Shown here: piece by piece, positions 57,957-64,000 of the stretch
Layout of the letters: every line of letters begins with the position of its first letter
Position numbering within the stretch: the stretch's first letter is position 1
Origin: Lasiodiplodia sp. COLG20
Lineage: Eukaryota; Ascomycota; Dothideomycetes; Botryosphaeriales; Botryosphaeriaceae
DNA: 64,000 nucleotides
Direction of reading: 5' to 3'
NCBI GenBank assembly: GCA_009801085.1
Contig: VNWV01000012.1
Location: 472,217-536,216 of the forward strand
Program-made: the position numbers and the translations under genes
Notes under the pieces: generated by a model
The model's input: only the letters and a program-made list of their open reading frames with translations
Told to the model about the DNA's origin: nothing
The model's database searches: none

Positions 57957-60314
57957 CTAGGCATACATGTTGCCCTCGATCGGAGGCTCGACGTCTTTGC
58001 TTGTGAAACAGCAATGGCCGGGCTCACACCGAGATCCATGGCTGATAGCGCCCCATTTCAAAGGGTTCAAAGCTGCATCCAAGTCATCCTGCGGCGCATG
58101 ACAGGCAGCACTGATCGCGGCGCTGCAACTGATGGCTTGCGGAATGCTAGATCCGTAACGGCGAAGTCCATTGATGACGAGTGCTACCATCATCAGAAGG
58201 CCAGTTCCGATTGTGAAGAGGAGTGCCATCCTTGAATACCCGCACTGTAAGATGGTTTCGCGGATGTTGGAACGGTACATGTATCTGACGCTGACGATGA
58301 ACATACTCCGTGAAACCAGCCAGTGAAGCAAAGTCATGGAGGCAAGTAGTGGGATGCTGTAAGTGAATGGTAGTTGCAGCCAGTACGTTCCGCGCTGTTT
58401 GCCATTTGGTGAGCTCACCCGGAGGTATTTTCGCTTGTGCCCGTAGGAATTCCACTCCACACCCATAACCATTGACGTGAAAATGTTGTTGTAGAACAAA
58501 TACAGAAATGAAATAAGCGTCTGCGGCAGGTTGGTGAAAGCTACCAAGAGGGTCGGGCCTTTTGAGATGAAGGCTTCTCCGAGACCAATCAAGTTCTCAG
58601 TATTGTCGCTTGAGAACCATTGCCGCACCTCTTTAGTTTCAAATGCTGGTCCCAGGAATATCGCAACCCCGATATATGTAAAAGCCCTGTATATCTTGTC
58701 AGTGGCTGAAATAATCAATTGCATTTCAGTGGCTTCAGCCATGGATTGTTCCGACTCACAGGAAGAGAAAGGTACTCCATGTCCGTGTACGAACGGCAGA
58801 GCCCCAATGCCTGCGGCTCGGAATCCACGGAAAAGCCTCCCCCGCTCCTGTAGAGTCCCAGATGGCACTGTCCCTTTCGCCTCTTCCAAGGAGGCAATTG
58901 CCTTTGGTGGTCTGATCCGGGTTGTCAAGGAAAGACTGGACAGCGTCACCGAATGTGACAAGCGGTTCTGATCCAGAATGAGCTCCAGGCAGGGCCAAAA
59001 GCATACAGACCGCCTTGATGGCGTTGGCTACAGTAATGATGATAAGGATCGTTAAACTGAAGTTGAGAGTACAAGGAAATACTTCAAGTGTCTTGCTTAT
59101 ACAATATGACACACGATAGCCTTGGATAATCCACTGGTCGCCGTGAGTGATATTCTTTCTCTGATTCTCGATATGGCACGGATCGGCGTCACAAATCCAA
59201 GACGGCCACCCGTACGCAGCGGTTGTCGCATTCCCGTTGGACTTGTTGAGAAATTGAAAGGTAGATTGAGGAAATTCTAGTCCAGAGTTTGCCATCGCAA
59301 GGCCATACACAGAGGTGTTCAACCCCACAGACTCATTATCTATGACGACCAACAAAGTGTCTACGTCGAAAATCGTGGACGAGCCGTAAGATTGAACACA
59401 TTCCGCGTTTTTGAGTTTTTGAAAAGACGAGGCATTTTTGTAAGATCCGTTGCTGACGAGGTCTTGCACCCAACCAATGTTACCGGAATATGCGGTGAAT
59501 GCATCCGACCAGGTTCCATTGTGAAAGAAGTCTTCGTTGACGAACAGCACGTCTGGTTCAACGGCCCCGGTGGTTTGGAAAATCGCAGAGTTATAGCTTG
59601 TCACTTATCAGTCTATGCGCCGCAACAAGGTCAATGGACTTACAGAAGATGAAGAGGTACGCTACTCAGTCCAATAAGTAACCACAAGATTACGCGGCGG
59701 CCGCCGATTCTACTCAGATTACCTATACTGGGGACGCCAACATGAAGCCAGCGCTACGCTGCATGGGATTTATCAATGTCGAGTCTGGTTGGAGCGCATA
59801 GGCGCTGCATGCAATAGTTCGAGGCGGCGAGGACAATGGAACTGAGGAGGTTGATCCCAAGGTGTATCCAGAGAGACAGAGTTTTGATAGTTGCGCAGTT
59901 GCCATCCCGGATGCCAATCCCATCAACAGGTTTTAAAGATACCCAGACCCAAATGGTGAGCGTCAAGTTGATCAGGAAGACCAAGCAGACGAAGGCGAAG
60001 GATGCAGCGATACCGATTTGCCATTCGGTGTACCTTCTTAATATCTGAGGCCTTGATGGCCAGTGGAAACGGAAGCCAGTGGTCCGACAGATTATCCTGT
60101 TGAATCGTAATCGACGTACTCGTCGTTTTGATCTGAAAGGCTTATTGCTGCCTCCGGCCAGGAGCTCATCGCCAGCCTCGTCTGGCTCAGCGTATCCGAT
60201 CGACATTGGTGTACGGTCCGAGTCCCCGTAATTAATCATTAGCTCGCGATTACCATTAATGGACTCCATGGCTGAGCTTCTATGATTTGGGAGGTGGCTC
60301 CGAAAGGTAGGCAT
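57957..60314 (-). pseudogene. DUF6536 membrane protein gene with an in-frame TAG
   Basis: Minus-strand segments 60314..59644, 59596..58760 and 58686..57957 join at normal GT-AG introns and in one frame for 745 residues. The frame is broken only by TAG at 59756-59754 (codon 187). Before it lies the DUF6536 start: EWQIGIAASFAFVCLVFLINLTLTIW, then IRDGNCATIKTLSLWIHLGIN and ASNYCMQRLCAPTRLDIDKSHA. After it the same domain goes on directly with RWLHVGVPSIGNLS, then a glycosylated loop with many NxS/T sites and several more helices. Length is preserved across the stop, so it looks like a point nonsense mutation in an otherwise intact gene. Readthrough or a base-call error are alternatives. Function of the family is unknown. 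Confidence 0.75.
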
Positions 60315-61327
60315 GATTAGATCTTAATGTATTTGGGAGAGGAGAGCGGCGATATTGCAACTTGCAGTTCTCCTTCAGCCGCAGTGCGGGGTACAAATAT
60401 TTGTATCACGGCCAGAATCAGACTTGTCATACCAGCATTTCCTAACCCGCCCAGCCGCAATTACACAAAGTATGTTTAAAATTGAACACATTGACCAACA
60501 GGGAGTATTGAACTACATCATTAAAAAGTTTGTCTTTGGTTCTCTTCTGCGTGAAAATACAGCTCGAGCGGTCAGTACGAAGGGAAGGCTGATCCGATCC
60601 ATTTTAGTACGAACAGGCAAACAGGCAATTACGCACATAAGCCGCCACACATTTGAGCATGCGTTGCTGGCGCTTTAGACAAAAATGATTGGGTTTAATG
60701 AATTCCGTAGTCAGCCTGAGCCTGCTGAGCACTGTTGCACCAATACGATACCACTCTGCATTTGCAAAAGTCCATTGGTGAATATGCGTACGGACAAGGG
60801 TCATACTTGGATACAGAATGGTAGGCGTAGTTTGACACACGCCCGCGACCTCAGTGTCTCAATTGAGACAACACTTGTATTCTTTTACAAAGTGCTTTTT
60901 CAAGTACGGCTTCTCGTTACCCAAGCGTTACGCAGATAGTGTGAAGGAATCAAGCCGAGTTTTTGTTGAGCAATAGGCTCGGGAGAGGACAACAAATTTT
61001 CAGGCCGAAGATGGAGGCGGAAACGCCGCAGCAACCGAAAAGGAGCCCAAGGCAGACACGGGCTTACTTTGCGCACCGTTGGCGGCCGCGGAGTGGTTGT
61101 CGCAACAGATCCCGGTCAATGGAAGGTGGGGGGCTGCTTTTTTAGCGCAAGGCTTCACAATAATCATCAGGTTGAGCTGCATGAGAACCAGCCTGAAACG
61201 TAATCGTGGTTGGAGCGGGAGGGCTGGGTATTTCTGGCACTGGGGGATATTAACCGCAAGCTTCCTATCATTGCATGATCCGACTCTGTCTTTTTTTGCT
61301 CTTGCTACAGTCGGCAACAATTTCGGA
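60315..61327. other. Intergenic in the decayed region
   Basis: One kilobase between two divergent broken genes, with no supported gene. The frame at 60355-60678 has no recognisable features. Confidence 0.5.
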
Positions 61328-63059
61328 ATGACAATAAGAAGAATCATCGTCGGTGTAGACTTCGGAGCTGTGTAAGGGTGGTTTTATTTTTTGGAGTAAC
61401 AAAAAAGCAACACTCACACTTCGCTCAGGTATTCAAAAGTCTTTTGGGCAATTGAAGGCAGCGGCAAACAGGTCCACTTGATCGACGACTGGCCCGACCC
61501 TGCAGCGCCTAAAGCGACCCGCGAGGAAGTCCCATCTTCAATATCGTACAACAAGGAGGGCGAGGTGTGTGATTGAGGATACCATGTCAACCCAGGAATA
61601 GATGCAGTAAAGATTGACCGGTTCAAAATGCTTGTGAACAGGACGAACTTCGATCTTCACCTCGAATTACGCAATTCCTGCCAAAATTGGCCGGTGCGCT
61701 TACAAGGATCGAGCTTTGCCGTTGTCTCTGATTATCTACGATGTGTATGGAACCACACAAAGGCACACATAAGCAAGAATTTTGGAGATCGTTGGGAATC
61801 ACTGAACTACCCGTTAGTTATCTTTACAGTGCCTGGGTTCTGAGATATGTCTTCCACACAGCAGTTGATGACGATAGCATCGGATGCCGGACTTCCACTC
61901 AACAGAACATTCATATCCGAGCCTAAGGCCACAGCTCTGGCCCTGTTCAAAGGGGTGGCTCCAATAGAAGACATACACTCCTGGAGGAGCAATGATATCA
62001 TTAGTCTGCGATACAGGAGCCTGTACAATGGTCAGTATAGTCCTAACTCGCAGACTGTGGCGGCGTACCTTGTCCTGCAGGACGTAACTAGCTACCAAAT
62101 TGTCACGTCATGGCCGTTAGAAGTCGAAGAATTTATGCCTGGAAGAGGTTCGTAAGCTGCTCCATCTTGGGTACTATGCCATGGCTAATGCAAAGCTCTG
62201 ATTAGCGGAGCTTTATGGTTCTACTGTGATCGACAGCTATTTTGAAAACATTGTTCGCACCCAGATCGGTCCGTCTAAGTACGATAGCATTCCACTGGCG
62301 CTCAAATTCAGGATCCTCGAACAATTCGAAATAATGAAGAGATTCTATTCAGCCACTAGTGCAGAAGGGTTTCCTGTAGACCTTCCCAACATCGGGAAGG
62401 GCGAGACTGGTAGGAACCGAAGCCAGTCCGTTCATTTTAACCCGTAGGTCTACGAAGCGCCATTGCGCTAGCCCAACGTTGCTCACAGTACAGCAGTGCG
62501 GCTTTGCGAACAATCTTCGACAATGTGTGCGAAAGGATCATATGCGCGCTCGACGACAAAATTAAGGAAGCGATATCGCACCAATTAGGAGTAAAGGTAC
62601 ATGTCTGGAGCTGATATAGGCAATCAAACTGACTTTTGTAGTCAATAATCCTAACCGGTGGCCTCAGAAACATCATCTCCCACGGCATTTCCCAGACTCT
62701 ACGCTGCACCGGAAGTTGTCGCGCAGGAAACCCGAGGGTTCGGTGCCGATATATTCTCCCTCGGCTGCATATTTGCTGAAATGGCGGCCGTCATAACTGG
62801 ACAACAAGACGAGCTGGCAGGTGTTCGTCTAAACTCTTTTCAGCAAAATCTTGAGCCAACAAAATTATTCCTTTGCCGCCTGCTGCTTCAGAAAGGGACC
62901 GATGACATCACTATCTGGATAAAAGAAATACTTGTAATGTTGGAACATGACCCTAAGCGAAGACCATCTGCGAAGCAAATTTGCAAAAGGGTGGAGTTTT
63001 TTTGGACTGAATGCTGTTTCTGGGGTCCTAATAGATTGGAAGGAGCAGAGATTTCGTAA
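61328..63059 (+). pseudogene. Decayed Hsp70-like ATPase fused to a kinase C-lobe
   Basis: An Hsp70/actin-fold start (IIVGVDFGAV) is at 61328..61371, joined by a 57-base GT-AG intron to YSKVFWAIEG at 61429. Homology then runs through SSISYNKEGE, RFKMLV, YLRCVWNH, TVP, ISEPKATALALF, VCDTGACTM (intron 62026..62075) DVTSY, a variable segment and GVK (intron) SIILTGG. Two TGA codons (61574-61576 and 61841-61843) stand where the family has Trp (WGY; the Trp after VPAI). A one-base frameshift lies near 61960-61980. At about 62660 the Hsp70 homology stops and the C-terminal lobe of a Ser/Thr kinase begins: YAAPEVV (APE), GADIFSLGC, and PKRRPSAKQI, ending at 63059. The kinase N-lobe, catalytic loop and DFG are absent. 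The whole locus is most likely non-functional as an ATPase. Confidence 0.72.
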
Positions 63060-63299
63060 AATTGGGTTGCGGTACTATCCTTTTTGAAGTGATTGGTTGG
63101 ACCTGATGGCCAAGAAAGCAAGCCAACGGTTTCTTATGGGTTTCTCAACGAAGCAGTTCTGCTTGGGTTCAAGCTCCGAACTATGGTTCTTATTCCAATT
63201 ACTACAAAACTAGCTAGTATAAAACAAAATCCACTGCCGCATATCTCCTGAAGCGCCCCGATTAAATCCCCACTCATGAAGGACTGGCCTGCCAGTCCA

Positions 63300-63943
63300 T
63301 CACAACTGATACCTAAAGTCCGGATGCTTCTCACCCGCGTCCTCATACATCTTCTGGTCCAATACGGCAGGCAGCTCCCTCCTCTCCCTGTCCTTCCGCC
63401 TGTTCTCCAGCCTCAAGCCGATATACAACGCCGTCTGACTCACCAAGCTCAGCGAAATAAAGCCCATATTGGTGCTGAAACCGGTATGATACACGGGCGC
63501 CTCCTCGGTAATAAACACATTACTGGCCACAAAAGCGCCGCAGTTGCCCAGGGCGATGACGCAGGCAAACGCCACGGTGCGTTTGTAGCCCTTGCCGACG
63601 TTGATGGCGTTCCAGACGACGGTGATGGGCATGGTCAGGTAGGGGCCGGCGGTAACGAAGAACATGCCCATGTAGCGGATGTTGGGGTCGCGCGGCTGGG
63701 CCAGCTCGACGGCCAGGCCGACCATGCAGATGACGGAGCCGAGCATGCCAAAGACGTAGCGCTGGCCCAGCCGCTCCGACAGCCAGGCGCACGTCAGCGA
63801 GAAGACGAACGACGCGGCGTAGATGGGGATGCTGTGGATCTGCGCCTGCGTCGCCGTGTACCCTAGCCCCTTCAGGATCGACGGCTGGAAGGCGATGACC
63901 GACGCGGCGTTCTCTTCAGCGCCGAGGTAGGACAAGACGCTGT
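63300..63943 (-). CDS. MFS transporter, 3' part only (cut by window edge)
   Basis: The last coding exon of a minus-strand gene whose 5' part lies beyond 64000. About 211 residues are visible, with six hydrophobic segments: IHSIPIYAASFVFSLTCAWLSERLGQRY, YVFGMLGSVICMVGLAVELA, MGMFFVTAGPYLTMPITVVW, RTVAFACVIALGNCGAFVAS and TNMGFISLSLVSQTALYIGL. The pattern GLGYTATQAQIHSIPIYAA and the loop VGKGYKRTVAFACVIALGN fit the anion:cation symporter branch (allantoate, nicotinate and similar permeases). The exon probably begins after a CAACAG acceptor at about 63944, but the upstream join cannot be checked. Substrate unknown. Confidence 0.8.
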
Positions 63944-64000
63944 TGAGATTTTTGTTAGTGCTGCTGGGAGGGCGGGACCTTTTTTCGTTGCAGTGCAGGT

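Noticed and set aside
61565..61612. A 48-base intron (GTGTGT...AAAG) that would splice out the first TGA of the Hsp70-like gene
   Set aside because: It would remove residues that match the conserved W-G-Y..P segment of the family, so the stop lies in former coding sequence.
61574..61843. TGA read as tryptophan (altered genetic code) in the Hsp70-like gene
   Set aside because: The intact genes in the window end at normal stops including TGA and use TGG for Trp throughout. Two TGAs in one gene that also carries a frameshift are better explained by decay.
1..64000. tRNA, rRNA, CRISPR arrays or plasmid-type origins
   Set aside because: No cloverleaf-like A/B-box pair, rRNA core or regularly spaced direct-repeat array was noticed on reading. 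A covariance-model scan was not possible.

Overview
The window is nuclear DNA of a filamentous ascomycete (Pezizomycotina). The genes are split by 45-60 base introns with GT-AG ends. The families seen include HET-domain, DUF6536, DUF7703-like and LaeA-like proteins, multi-copy ferric reductases and GPI-anchored GH76 enzymes. Class or genus cannot be fixed from the sequence alone. All exon models were built by hand from reading frame, splice-site and family-motif agreement; none has transcript support.

Layout. 0.2-8.8 kb is a housekeeping block on the + strand: a secretory DnaJ/TPR co-chaperone, an Ldb17/SPIN90 actin regulator and a Ski3-like subunit of the Ski mRNA-decay complex. 9.3-12.7 kb (-) holds a large STAND/AAA+ protein. 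A gene-poor stretch follows, containing a 19-base inverted repeat that may bound a small transposon. 14.6-24.0 kb looks like a metal-uptake neighbourhood: a Ctr copper transporter and two ferric/cupric reductases, with a HET-domain gene between the reductases. 24.9-26.4 kb has two divergent tiny genes for secreted cysteine-rich proteins, reconstructed here from three short exons each. 26.8-27.9 kb is the sterol C-5 desaturase ERG3, followed by a 1580-residue, mostly disordered protein with an N-myristoylation-type start (29.1-33.9 kb) and a gene-free stretch of about 4 kb.

38-41.6 kb has a cytochrome P450 and a proline racemase-family enzyme. 44.3-48.0 kb has an MFS sugar transporter, with an apparently defective intron acceptor, and a LaeA-like methyltransferase. 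49.4-57.1 kb has a multi-pass membrane protein, a GH76 Dfg5/Dcw1-type wall mannosidase and a GT32 Sur1/Csh1-type mannosyltransferase, separated by long gene-free DNA.

57.9-63.1 kb is decayed. A DUF6536 membrane-protein gene carries one in-frame TAG. Next to it an Hsp70-like ATPase gene with two Trp-to-TGA changes and a frameshift is fused to the C-terminal half of a protein kinase domain. The window ends inside an MFS transporter gene.

The most interesting items are the Hsp70/kinase chimera, the pair of small secreted proteins, the AAA+ protein lacking the Walker B glutamate, and the reductase/copper-transporter/HET neighbourhood with a 12-mer array in one reductase promoter.
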